This document shows positions 26,939 through 35,239 of a stretch of 64,000 bases of DNA, piece by piece (position 1 is the stretch's first letter; every line of letters starts with the position of its first letter). The DNA is from Borreliella mayonii (GTDB lineage: Bacteria; Spirochaetota; Spirochaetia; Borreliales; Borreliaceae): positions 558,001 through 622,000 of the forward strand of contig NZ_CP015780.1 of assembly GCF_001945665.1 (NCBI RefSeq). The letters are read 5' to 3'. The notes beneath the pieces are model-generated. The model did not search any database. It was not told the DNA's origin and saw only the letters and a program-made list of their open reading frames with translations. Position numbers and translations under genes: made by a program.

Positions 26939-27628
26939 TTATTTTACTATAATAGTACCAAAAAAATCATTATTTTTGTTAAAAACTTTTTCTAAGTTTT
27001 TAATATCATTTCCATTTACTATGTAAAGGGTAAGCCCAAGTTTTGAAGAGAGTTTTGTTGCTATTGGGTCAAAAGGTAAATTTAAGCCCGGATTCCACTT
27101 TTGACCTACAATGTTTTGTAATTGTTCCCAATTTAATTTTTTAAAAGCTGTTGCGTTTTTAAATTTTTTTGGATCTTTATCATAAACCTGATTTACGTTT
27201 GTTATGTTTATAATATCTTTTTTATTAAATTTTTCTGCGAATTTTACAGCAATGTAATCTGTTGAAAATCCCGATTTCCATCCAGAAGCAATTAGTATTT
27301 TTCCTTTAAAAGAAAAATTTTTTAAGGGATTTGTCACAATTTTGTCTTTACAAAGAGGGTTCATTACTTTACACAGAAATTCTGCGTTTAACTTTGTTGA
27401 CATTATTCCAATTTCATCAAGCTCACGAGCCTTAAAATCAGGGTTGATTTTTTTATAGGCGTCTTGGTATTCTCTTGCAACTCTTCCTCCACCAACTATT
27501 AAAATGATTTTTCTTTTTTCATTTTCTAGTAACCATTTAAAAACAAAGTTTTTAAAGTTTTTAATGAATTCTATGTTGATTTGATTTGAATTTATTACTC
27601 CTCCTCCAAGACTTATTATTTCAAGCAT
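26939..27628 (-). CDS. pyrH: UMP kinase, archaeal-type
   Basis: 229 residues of the amino-acid-kinase fold, making UDP from UMP. The start SLGGGVINSNQI and the segment VGGGRVAREYQDA, then DEIGIMSTKLNAEFL, follow the shorter archaeal UMP kinase pattern, not the LKLSGEAL pattern of most bacterial PyrH. The C-terminus has DPIATKLSSKLGLTLYIVNG. Together with pyrG it converts UMP towards CTP in an organism that must salvage pyrimidines. The likeness to archaeal forms suggests old lateral transfer. Confidence 0.88.
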   Translation of the reverse strand: MLEIISLGGGVINSNQINIEFIKNFKNFVFKWLLENEKRKIILIVGGGRVAREYQDAYKKINPDFKARELDEIGIMSTKLNAEFLCKVMNPLCKDKIVTNPLKNFSFKGKILIASGWKSGFSTDYIAVKFAEKFNKKDIINITNVNQVYDKDPKKFKNATAFKKLNWEQLQNIVGQKWNPGLNLPFDPIATKLSSKLGLTLYIVNGNDIKNLEKVFNKNNDFFGTIIVK

Positions 27629-27840
27629 TCAAGCTCCTTATTTAGGCTAATGTTTTTTAAATTTTTTACTTTTAATAATATAGCAATTTCTGCTAAACTT
27701 TTCATTAAAAATGAGTTTGAAAAAATACAAACTTGTTAATTATATATTACAATTTAATTGTTATGCAAAAAATTAAAAGAATTTATTGTTAAGTGTTTTA
27801 GCTTTGATTTTGCTTAGCAGTTTTTATTTTGGAGGATATT

Positions 27841-28905
27841 GTGCATAAGTATAAAGTTTCTGTTATTATTTGTTTTTTTAATTCGGCTGAAACTCTTGAT
27901 GCAATGATAAAGGATGCTGTTAATCAAACATTAAAAGATAAGGAAATTATATTAATTAATGATGGTTCTTACGATGGTAGTTTAGAAATAGCAGAAAAAT
28001 ATGCCAATAAGTACAGCTTTATTAAGATTTTTAGTCAAAAAAATATGGGACTTCCTGCTTCTAGAGAAAAGGGACTTTCTGAGGCTCAAGGGGAGTATGT
28101 TATTTATTGGGATAGTGATGATTCTGTAGAGAGCACTATGCTTGAAGTTCTATATAATAGGGCAAAAGCAGATAATTCTGATGTTGTTTGTTCTCAATTT
28201 TATGTTTATTTTCTTGCAATAAATGTAAAAAGAAAATCTCTACTTCCTTTTCCCAATTATCCATTAACAGGTAAGGAGGCGTTTAAAAATTTGCTTTTTA
28301 CTGTTTATGCAACTTTTGGAAGGAAAAATTTTGTTGTTGGGACGCTATGGGATAAATTGATTAGACGAGAATTAATCTTAAAGAATAATATTCGTCAGCA
28401 AAATGTAGTATTTGAAGATATAGTTTTTGTTATGCAAATTTTTTTAAAAGCCGCTAAGGTTTCTTTTGTAAATAATTATTTTTATACTAATTTCCAAAGA
28501 ATAGGAAGTATGAGTTCTTCTATTAGCGTTTTACATAAATCTAAATTATCTCTTAATATAATGGAAACTTTATTAAAAAAAGAAGGCATTTTTAACGAGT
28601 GTCAACATTTGTATAAAAAATTTTTCTTGCAATTTTATTATTTTATTTCTTTTAAGCAAATTTATATTATTAGTTGGAATATTCCCGACAAGCTTGTTTA
28701 TAGTGCTTATAAAGAAAAGCTTATTTCTGTTCTTGATGAGATTAAAGGATTATCTGAATTTCAAGATTGTTATGAATATGCAAAAAGTTTTGGATTTAAT
28801 GAAATTCAAATTTTGCCTAGAATTATGCTAAAAATTTGGAATTTTAGCTCAAGGCTTTATGTAAATTTTTCTATATTTATTTATAAGTTTTTTATAAAAA
28901 ATTGA
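27841..28905 (+). CDS. Family 2 glycosyltransferase
   Basis: 354 residues from the GTG at 27841, which has GGAGG five bases upstream; an earlier in-frame TTG at 27829 would lie over that site. The N-terminal GT-A domain shows VSVIICFFNSAETLDAMI, then LINDGSYDGS and the metal-binding YWDSDD. The C-terminal 150 residues are helical, Phe/Tyr/Ile-rich and probably membrane-touching. It probably transfers a sugar to a lipid or surface glycan. Acceptor and donor cannot be read from the sequence. Confidence 0.88.
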   Translation: MHKYKVSVIICFFNSAETLDAMIKDAVNQTLKDKEIILINDGSYDGSLEIAEKYANKYSFIKIFSQKNMGLPASREKGLSEAQGEYVIYWDSDDSVESTMLEVLYNRAKADNSDVVCSQFYVYFLAINVKRKSLLPFPNYPLTGKEAFKNLLFTVYATFGRKNFVVGTLWDKLIRRELILKNNIRQQNVVFEDIVFVMQIFLKAAKVSFVNNYFYTNFQRIGSMSSSISVLHKSKLSLNIMETLLKKEGIFNECQHLYKKFFLQFYYFISFKQIYIISWNIPDKLVYSAYKEKLISVLDEIKGLSEFQDCYEYAKSFGFNEIQILPRIMLKIWNFSSRLYVNFSIFIYKFFIKN

Positions 28906-28967
28906 ATTTATATTTTTGAGGTAATTATTTTTTTATATTTTGACCTTTAACATATTAAGGAGTGTTT

Positions 28968-29774
28968 ATGGCTATTGAGGCTGTTAATGTAGAATTTTCC
29001 TATAGAAGAAAAGAAGTCTACTCAGATTTAAATTTAAACATTAAGATCCCTCAAGTCTATTTGCTTCTTGGCAAAAATGGAGTTGGAAAAACAACCTTGC
29101 TTAAACTTATAAGTGGGCTTTTAGAGCCCATAAAAGGGAAGGTTTTATTTAACTCTTTAGCAGCTTTTCCAAGAGATCCCTTGAATTTAGTTAATTTATT
29201 TTTTATTCCTGAAGAATTTTCACTTCCTAAATTGTCTTTAGCTGAATATAGCAAAGCTTTGTCTATATTTTATCCAAATTTTAATAAGGCAGATTTTAAA
29301 AAATATTTATCAGATTTTGATCTTGATATTTCTCTTGATCTATCTTCAGCTTCTTTTGGGCAGAAGAAAAAGAGTATTATTGCATTCTCTCTAGCTACAA
29401 ATGTTTCTTGCTTGTTATTTGACGAGCCAACAAATAGTCTTGATATTGTTTCAAAAAATGTTTTTAGAAATATGCTTTCCAATTTAAAGGACAGAATCAT
29501 TTTTATTACAGGTCACAATGTAAGGGATTTGGCAGGAGCTGTAGATTATTTAATTATTGTTGGGGAAAAGTTAATTCTTTTTTCCAATTCAATATCTTAT
29601 ATTAATAAAAATTATAAGATTAAAATTATCAGCGAATTGAATGGGAATGAATTATATTATGAAAAAAATAAGGATGGATTTAAGGCGCTTTATTTTGAGA
29701 GTAGTAATGGAGCTGAAGTTGTTGATATTGAATTTTTCTTTTTATATGTTACTAAAAATAAAAAGGAGAGGTAA
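28968..29774 (+). CDS. ABC transporter ATP-binding protein
   Basis: 268 residues from the ATG at 28968 (AAGGAG five bases upstream; the GTG at 28962 overlaps that site). Walker A is LLGKNGVGKTTLLKL, the signature region is modified (SASFGQKKKS rather than LSGGQ), and Walker B is CLLFDEPTNSLD with the switch His in TGHNVRD. It pairs with the membrane protein that begins 7 bases downstream, forming a probable exporter of unknown substrate. Confidence 0.92.
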   Translation: MAIEAVNVEFSYRRKEVYSDLNLNIKIPQVYLLLGKNGVGKTTLLKLISGLLEPIKGKVLFNSLAAFPRDPLNLVNLFFIPEEFSLPKLSLAEYSKALSIFYPNFNKADFKKYLSDFDLDISLDLSSASFGQKKKSIIAFSLATNVSCLLFDEPTNSLDIVSKNVFRNMLSNLKDRIIFITGHNVRDLAGAVDYLIIVGEKLILFSNSISYINKNYKIKIISELNGNELYYEKNKDGFKALYFESSNGAEVVDIEFFFLYVTKNKKER

Positions 29775-29780
29775 TAAAAG

Positions 29781-30650
29781 ATGCTTAGCTTAAAAAAGAT
29801 GTTTAGTTTAAAAAGATTTTTGAATTTATTTTATTTTGATTTTATTTATAATAAAAAATTCTATACTTTGTTAATAATTCAAATTTTAGGAATGATATTT
29901 ATATCTTATTTGCTTGTTCGATTTTATTTCAATTTTTCAGCAACTGATTTTTTAAAATTTTTTGCTCCTAAAATTTTTATTTTAACCTTGATTATATCGA
30001 TTTTTACTATGTGTGATTATTACAAAGTAATTCACGATCCGTTTAGAAATATTATTTATTTATCTTTGCCTGTTTCAACTTTTGAGCATTATTTTTTCAA
30101 TTTAATTAAATATTTATTTGCATTGCCTTTGATTTTAATATTTTTTTATTATTTAGGGGTTAATATTTTTTTATTTCTAGATAGTGCATTCTTTTTAAGA
30201 GGCGAGAGTACTGCATTCTTAGAATTAAGATATTTTTCTGATTTTTTCTTTTTTCGTTATTTTAATTTTTTATCTATTTTCCCAATCTTTATGTTTTTTA
30301 GAATAGCTTTTAAAACGCATCCTTTTGTTAAATTTTTTATATTCTTTTTAGGGACCATTGTGTTATTGTTTTTTTTCACGTCTTTTCTTTATTGGGGTTT
30401 TAAATATGTGCCATGTTCTTCAGATTTAATTTTTTCTTTTGATAGATTTTTAGGCGGCCTTTTTTTTAAAATAGTTTATGGTTTGGGATTTTTTTTATAT
30501 TTAGCTTCATATTTTAAGATAGTAGAGTTTGGAAGTATTAGAAAAAAAAGCAATTTGTTTGCTATTCTTGGATTTTTAGTTTTTTTGGCAATGTTTAATT
30601 ATTACTATTTAACCAAGGGTTCATTATATTGTTTTGTTAATTATGATTAA
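29781..30650 (+). CDS. ABC transporter membrane subunit (hypothetical)
   Basis: 289 residues, extremely Phe/Leu/Ile/Tyr-rich, with about six membrane helices: near residues 25-45, 60-80, 100-125, 150-175, 190-215 and 255-280. It has no signal peptide or catalytic motif. It follows the ATPase by 6 bases, which supports a two-gene ABC-2-like transporter. The family is not otherwise recognisable by eye. Confidence 0.75.
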   Translation: MLSLKKMFSLKRFLNLFYFDFIYNKKFYTLLIIQILGMIFISYLLVRFYFNFSATDFLKFFAPKIFILTLIISIFTMCDYYKVIHDPFRNIIYLSLPVSTFEHYFFNLIKYLFALPLILIFFYYLGVNIFLFLDSAFFLRGESTAFLELRYFSDFFFFRYFNFLSIFPIFMFFRIAFKTHPFVKFFIFFLGTIVLLFFFTSFLYWGFKYVPCSSDLIFSFDRFLGGLFFKIVYGLGFFLYLASYFKIVEFGSIRKKSNLFAILGFLVFLAMFNYYYLTKGSLYCFVNYD

Positions 30651-30732
30651 AATAGTTTAAAAAATTTAAAACAAGGGCTTAGAAATAACTTTGTAGTTAA
30701 GTATTAATAATTTTTATTTTAGTTTAATGTTT

Positions 30733-30749
30733 TTGCTTTTTTAAAGCAA
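30733..30749. terminator. Short hairpin after the ABC transporter genes
   Basis: TTGCTTT-TTT-AAAGCAA, a perfect 7-base stem, followed by a T-rich stretch at about 30755-30762. It is a possible weak terminator in the 179-base gap before pyrG. Confidence 0.4.
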
Positions 30750-30829
30750 GTAAGTATTTTTTATTATGATTTCTTCTTAAGTGTAAGCTTAATTGGATTA
30801 AAATTTAAAGGTTTAATTTTGGGGTATAC

Positions 30830-32431
30830 ATGAAAAAAAACTTAAAAATTTTAGTAATAACAGGAGGCGTGATCTCTGGAATTGGCAAAGGAGTTACATC
30901 GGCAAGTATTGCAAGGTTATTTAGATATGATTTTAGGGTTACTCCAATTAAATGTGATGGGTATTTAAATACTGATCCTGGGACTATTAATCCTGTTGAG
31001 CACGGAGAAGTTTTTGTGCTTGATGATGGAGGAGAAGTTGATATGGACTTTGGTCATTATGAGAGGTTTTTAAATCTTAATGCAAAGTCTAGTTGGAACA
31101 TTACAATGGGAAAAATATACAAAAAGATACTTGAAAATGAGCGAAAAGGCAAATATTTAGGAAGAACAGTTCAGCTTATTCCCCATGTTACTGATGAGAT
31201 CAAGTCTACAATTTTTCAGATTGCAAGTTCTGAGAATAGCGATATGTTAATAATTGAAATTGGTGGAACCATAGGAGATATGGAAAATATTTTATTTATT
31301 GAGACAGTAAGACAAATAAGACAGGAGATTGGAAGTGGTAATATTGCTTTTATTCATTTAACCTATGTACCAAGCCCAGCTGGAATTAATGAGCAAAAGT
31401 CTAAGCCTACTCAACAGAGTGTTAAAACTTTAAATAAAGCAGGTATTTTTCCCGATTTAATTATTGCTAGAAGCTCTCAAGTATTGACAGATCAAATCAG
31501 AAAAAAAGTGGCAATGTTTTGCAATGTTGAGAGCACTTCTATTATTAATAATGTTGATGTTTCTACTATTTATGAAATTCCTATATCTTTTTACAAACAA
31601 GGTGTACATGAGATTTTAAGTTCTAAGTTGAATATTAAGGTTGATCCAAAAATAGAAGAGCTTTCAAAGCTTGTAGAAGTTATAAAATCTAATTTTTTTG
31701 CGCCTAAAAAAATTATTAATATTGCTATTTGTGGTAAATATGCTGAGCTTGATGATTCTTATGCATCAATTAGAGAGTCTTTGGTTCATGTTGCAGCCAA
31801 TTTAGACTTGCTTATTAAAAGCACTTTAATTGATTCTAATGATTTAAATGAGAACTGTTTAAAAGAGTTTGATGGCATTATTGTTCCTGGCGGCTTTGGG
31901 GGAAAAGGATATAAGGGTAAAATTATGGCTATTAAATATGCGCGTGAGAATAATATTCCCTTTCTTGGAATTTGTCTTGGCTTGCAGCTTGCTATAATAG
32001 AATTTGCTCGTAATGTTTGTGGAATACTTGATGCTGATACGGAGGAAAATTTAGTAAAAGACAATCCTTTAAAAAATCCTGTTATTCATTTACTTCCTGA
32101 GCAAAAGGGAGTTAAAGATAAGGGCGCTACAATGAGGCTTGGGGGATATCCTGTGATTCTTAAAAAGAATACAATAGCTTTTGAGCTTTATGGCCAAGAT
32201 CGGATAATTGAAAGATTTAGACATAGGTATGAAGTCAATAATGATTATATAGAGTTATTTGAAAAAAATGGACTTATAGTATCTGGATTTTCAAGTGATT
32301 TTAAAATAGCAAAATTAATAGAAATTCCTAAAAATAAATTTTTTGTAGCTTGCCAGTTTCATCCAGAACTTATTACAAGAATAGAAAATCCAGCTAAGCT
32401 TTTTTTAGGGTTAATTAAAGCTTGCATTTGA
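30830..32431 (+). CDS. pyrG: CTP synthase
   Basis: 533 residues. It aminates UTP to CTP with glutamine. The synthetase domain has [21 protein letters not shown] and the DPGT.NP segment. The class I glutamine amidotransferase domain has the oxyanion loop VPGGFGGKG, the nucleophile Cys in [10 protein letters not shown], and the His-x-Glu pair in CQFHPEL. GGGG stands shortly before the ATG. It works downstream of pyrH in nucleotide salvage. Confidence 0.97.
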   Translation: MKKNLKILVITGGVISGIGKGVTSASIARLFRYDFRVTPIKCDGYLNTDPGTINPVEHGEVFVLDDGGEVDMDFGHYERFLNLNAKSSWNITMGKIYKKILENERKGKYLGRTVQLIPHVTDEIKSTIFQIASSENSDMLIIEIGGTIGDMENILFIETVRQIRQEIGSGNIAFIHLTYVPSPAGINEQKSKPTQQSVKTLNKAGIFPDLIIARSSQVLTDQIRKKVAMFCNVESTSIINNVDVSTIYEIPISFYKQGVHEILSSKLNIKVDPKIEELSKLVEVIKSNFFAPKKIINIAICGKYAELDDSYASIRESLVHVAANLDLLIKSTLIDSNDLNENCLKEFDGIIVPGGFGGKGYKGKIMAIKYARENNIPFLGICLGLQLAIIEFARNVCGILDADTEENLVKDNPLKNPVIHLLPEQKGVKDKGATMRLGGYPVILKKNTIAFELYGQDRIIERFRHRYEVNNDYIELFEKNGLIVSGFSSDFKIAKLIEIPKNKFFVACQFHPELITRIENPAKLFLGLIKACI

Positions 32432-32446
32432 GTGTCTATTTGTTTA

Positions 32447-32971
32447 CTAGTGGGTAGGCAGGTTTTTAAAATCAATGTTTGTAGTGTTCTCAAATTGCAG
32501 TATTTTATAGCTTAAAAATAATTTAGAGAATATGGTTAATAATATTATTATTAAAAAGTCAAAAAAAGCATTAGCCATTGTTAAATTAAATGGTCTTTTT
32601 TCATAGATTATATCGTTTATTACTTTGGGAAAGTTAAATGCAAGCCAGGTTATGCTAGATATTATTATTGCGGATAATATATTGTAATTTAAGTCTGTTA
32701 AGCTTCCAAGAGAGTTGTTAGTAAGAGTTATTAAATTGTTGAATAAATTGATAAGAGCGTTTATTAAAAAACTTTGTAATAAATGATTTAAAGCTAAAAC
32801 AAAGATAACAATTATTTTGTATTGTTTTTTTTGAGTATTTAATGTGTTGGTACTGGCAACTATTTTTTTTAATAATATTTTTCGGTATATTATTTCTAAT
32901 AATGTTTTAAATAAAGTCATGCTAACTATTAATATTGGATTAATATTTGAGAACATAAATTTGATTAACAT
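32447..32971 (-). CDS. Hypothetical multi-pass membrane protein
   Basis: 174 residues from the ATG at 32971 (AAAGGG six bases upstream). It has about four hydrophobic segments: near 3-22, 50-75, 95-115 and 135-160. It is Ile/Asn/Leu-rich with no recognisable motif, and convergent with pyrG across 15 bases. Function unknown. Confidence 0.65.
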   Translation of the reverse strand: MLIKFMFSNINPILIVSMTLFKTLLEIIYRKILLKKIVASTNTLNTQKKQYKIIVIFVLALNHLLQSFLINALINLFNNLITLTNNSLGSLTDLNYNILSAIIISSITWLAFNFPKVINDIIYEKRPFNLTMANAFFDFLIIILLTIFSKLFLSYKILQFENTTNIDFKNLPTH

Positions 32972-33110
32972 AATTTTCCCTTTCATTTTAGGCAATGATT
33001 TAATTATAATTAGTATATAATAAAATATTTTGATTTCTTTAATAATATTCGGATTTCATTATATTTATATAATAGCTTTAATTTTTGGCAATTTTTATTG
33101 GGAGTATTGA

Positions 33111-33698
33111 ATGAAAGAAGAAGACATTAGAAAAACAATTTTAATGAAAAGGCTAGTTAAATATTTTTTTGATGAGCTTAAGTATAGAATGAAGATTCCT
33201 TGTCTTAGAATAAGCAATAAAGAGATGAGCACCAAGTACATACTTCTCAATCTTTTCAGGAAAATTGCAAATCTTCCTTTTAATAAGCAATATGAGATAG
33301 AAGAGCAGTTTGCTCTTGAAGTTGGTGAGAGAGTTGTGCTTACAGATGCTGTTTTGATTAAAAGAATTGATCATGAAAGATGTGTTATTGTTGGGATTGT
33401 TGAAGCAAAAACGGACCAAGTTGATCTTGAGTATGAATTTAATAGATTTTTTCTTAAAGACAAAAAAATCAACGTTCTTTTTTGGCAACCCAAAAAAGTT
33501 ATTCTCAAGCAAGATGATAAATTATTTGCAACAGAATCAGACGATATTTTTAATTTTGACAATGATTTTAACTTGCCAAAAGTTAAGGCTAAATTAGAAG
33601 AGTTTATAGATATTTTTTTAAGTTTTTTTTCTTACAGAGATGCTCTTTTTGAGTATAATGAGGTTAGTGGACGTTATTCTTGGGTAAAAAGAAAGTAA
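33111..33698 (+). CDS. Conserved hypothetical protein with a PD-(D/E)XK-like signature
   Basis: 195 residues, soluble, with no signal peptide; GGGAG lies 6 bases before the ATG. A helical N-terminus leads into alternating strands. RVVLTDAVLI (75-83) and CVIVGIVEAKTD (91-102) place D79, E98 and K100 as D-x18-E-x-K, the arrangement of PD-(D/E)XK nuclease folds. A further strand, NVLFWQPKKVIL, follows. The family is not recognised by sequence. Either a nuclease-like or a non-catalytic relative is possible; chance is not excluded. Confidence 0.6.
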   Translation: MKEEDIRKTILMKRLVKYFFDELKYRMKIPCLRISNKEMSTKYILLNLFRKIANLPFNKQYEIEEQFALEVGERVVLTDAVLIKRIDHERCVIVGIVEAKTDQVDLEYEFNRFFLKDKKINVLFWQPKKVILKQDDKLFATESDDIFNFDNDFNLPKVKAKLEEFIDIFLSFFSYRDALFEYNEVSGRYSWVKRK

Positions 33699-33928
33699 AT
33701 TTAATTTAAAACTAGTTTTGAATTTTATTAAATGGGGAGAATGATTTGTATCTTTAGATGGTTTTATGGTTTAAGATGAAGGCTTAAATTTATTTCAAAG
33801 TGGTTAATTTTTACCATTTAAATGTAAAAATATTTTTTGTTTAGCAATGTATTTGATTTGATATTAAAGTTGAAATAATGTATCAAATTAAGTACTTTGG
33901 GGCTCTATTCAAAAAAAAGTTTTTATGG

Positions 33929-33934
33929 TAGAAT
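33929..33934 (+). promoter_or_regulatory. Extended -10 element of mcp1, leaderless geometry
   Basis: TGG-TAGAAT, an extended -10 box, ends 6 bases before the ATG at 33941. No convincing -35 and no Shine-Dalgarno sequence are present. Confidence 0.5.
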
Positions 33935-33940
33935 CCCTTT

Positions 33941-35110
33941 ATGAAAAAATTTTCGTTTTTTAAAAAAAATAAAAAAGTTTTTGATTCAAATCTTTTAAAT
34001 GTTGTTAGTGATGACAAAAAAGATTTAAGTACTTATGAATATAAAGCTCCTGTTAAGGAAATGCTAAAGGGATTTTACCATACCAAAGCTTCCATTTCTG
34101 CTTTAAAAGTAGGATTTGAGTCATTACAAAGAATTTTGTTTTCTGGAATAGAAGATTTTGATCAAATATTTTCCACTCTTGTTGAGATGACAAATAATGC
34201 TCGTGATCAAATAGGCGTTATTTTTAGTGATCTTGGTAAAAATAATAAGGAAAAACTAAATCAAATATCTTCTGTTATTGTTGGAATTCAGGGAAGCTTA
34301 GAAACAATAAGTAATTTTCTGGGTGCTACCAATATGATTTCTCTTAATGCAAAGCTTGAGGCTGCAAGAGCTAAAGAATATGGTAAAGGATTTTCTGTTG
34401 TTGCAGATGAGATTAAGCGACTTTCTGATCAGGCAAAGGGTGTTATGAATATGATTTCTGTAAAGGAAATTGAGGAGGTTTCTAAAGATTTAATTTCTCA
34501 TAACCTTAAGGATTTGCAGATTGATATTGATAAGTTCTTTGTCGAGATTCTTGAGCAGCTTAATTATCTTGAGAGCATATTTAAACGCTTTTCAAGAAGT
34601 CAAGAGGAATTTTCTTCTTTGGTTGAAAATCTTGAGAGCATAGATGCTAATATGGCTTATTATTCAAGGAGCTGTGATTCTTTGATTAGCTCTGATACTT
34701 TTATGCTGTCTAATGATGAATTTTTAAAAGAGCTAGAATTTATTCTCTCGGAGCAACTTTCTTGGATTAATAATTTGAGATTGCTAGTTGAAGGACAAAG
34801 GGCAATATTTATTCAGACAGATGCTTCCAAGCATGGGTTTGGATTATTTTATAAAGGATTATCTCCCAAGAATGATGCTATTAGGCAGTTATGGGAAGAA
34901 GTTTACATTCCTTATTTAAATATTAATAAGTTTGCAGCTGAAATTTTGATTATATTTAGGTTGGAGAATCGCAATGATAGTGCTTTAAGGCAAGCTAAAG
35001 ATTTTTTGTCTCAAGCTGAGAGTTTGTCCGAAGAAATTGTCAGAAAACTTGAGCACATTAAAAAGATGGTAATTGAATTGGATAATCAAGGAATTAGTAT
35101 TTTTTCTTGA
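33941..35110 (+). CDS. Soluble methyl-accepting chemotaxis protein with degenerate CZB-like domain
   Basis: 389 residues with no membrane segment, so a cytoplasmic chemoreceptor. The signalling hairpin is at about 128-166 (NMISLNAKLEAARAKEYGKG, then VVADEIKRL). After it, residues 273-329 match the spacing of the zinc-binding CZB domain (H-x-W-x22-C-x-F-G-x-F-x21-H-x3-H). The four ligands are replaced by L273, H298, Y325 and N329. Domain order is that of TlpD-like soluble receptors. The protein must bind CheW/CheA through the hairpin. It corresponds to MCP1 by order. Confidence 0.88.
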   Translation: MKKFSFFKKNKKVFDSNLLNVVSDDKKDLSTYEYKAPVKEMLKGFYHTKASISALKVGFESLQRILFSGIEDFDQIFSTLVEMTNNARDQIGVIFSDLGKNNKEKLNQISSVIVGIQGSLETISNFLGATNMISLNAKLEAARAKEYGKGFSVVADEIKRLSDQAKGVMNMISVKEIEEVSKDLISHNLKDLQIDIDKFFVEILEQLNYLESIFKRFSRSQEEFSSLVENLESIDANMAYYSRSCDSLISSDTFMLSNDEFLKELEFILSEQLSWINNLRLLVEGQRAIFIQTDASKHGFGLFYKGLSPKNDAIRQLWEEVYIPYLNINKFAAEILIIFRLENRNDSALRQAKDFLSQAESLSEEIVRKLEHIKKMVIELDNQGISIFS

Positions 35111-35239
35111 TTATTTTGATAAGATTTGTTGCAATGATTTAAATTAGAGATTTAAAATTATTATGGCTTTTTAAATTTTTATTTATTTGACTAGGGTTTG
35201 TTAAAAATCAAGTTTTATTTTGATAAAATAATTTTAGGT

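Noticed and set aside
33153..33597. Several open frames on both strands overlapping the 195-residue hypothetical gene
   Set aside because: The frame at 33111-33698 has GGGAG before its ATG and a structured sequence; the others are shorter, lack start signals and are antisense or out of frame.
35198..35239. Upstream TTG start for dnaE
   Set aside because: The only AGGG is one base before the TTG, and the added 14 residues are absent from the family; the ATG at 35240 fits the PHP domain start.
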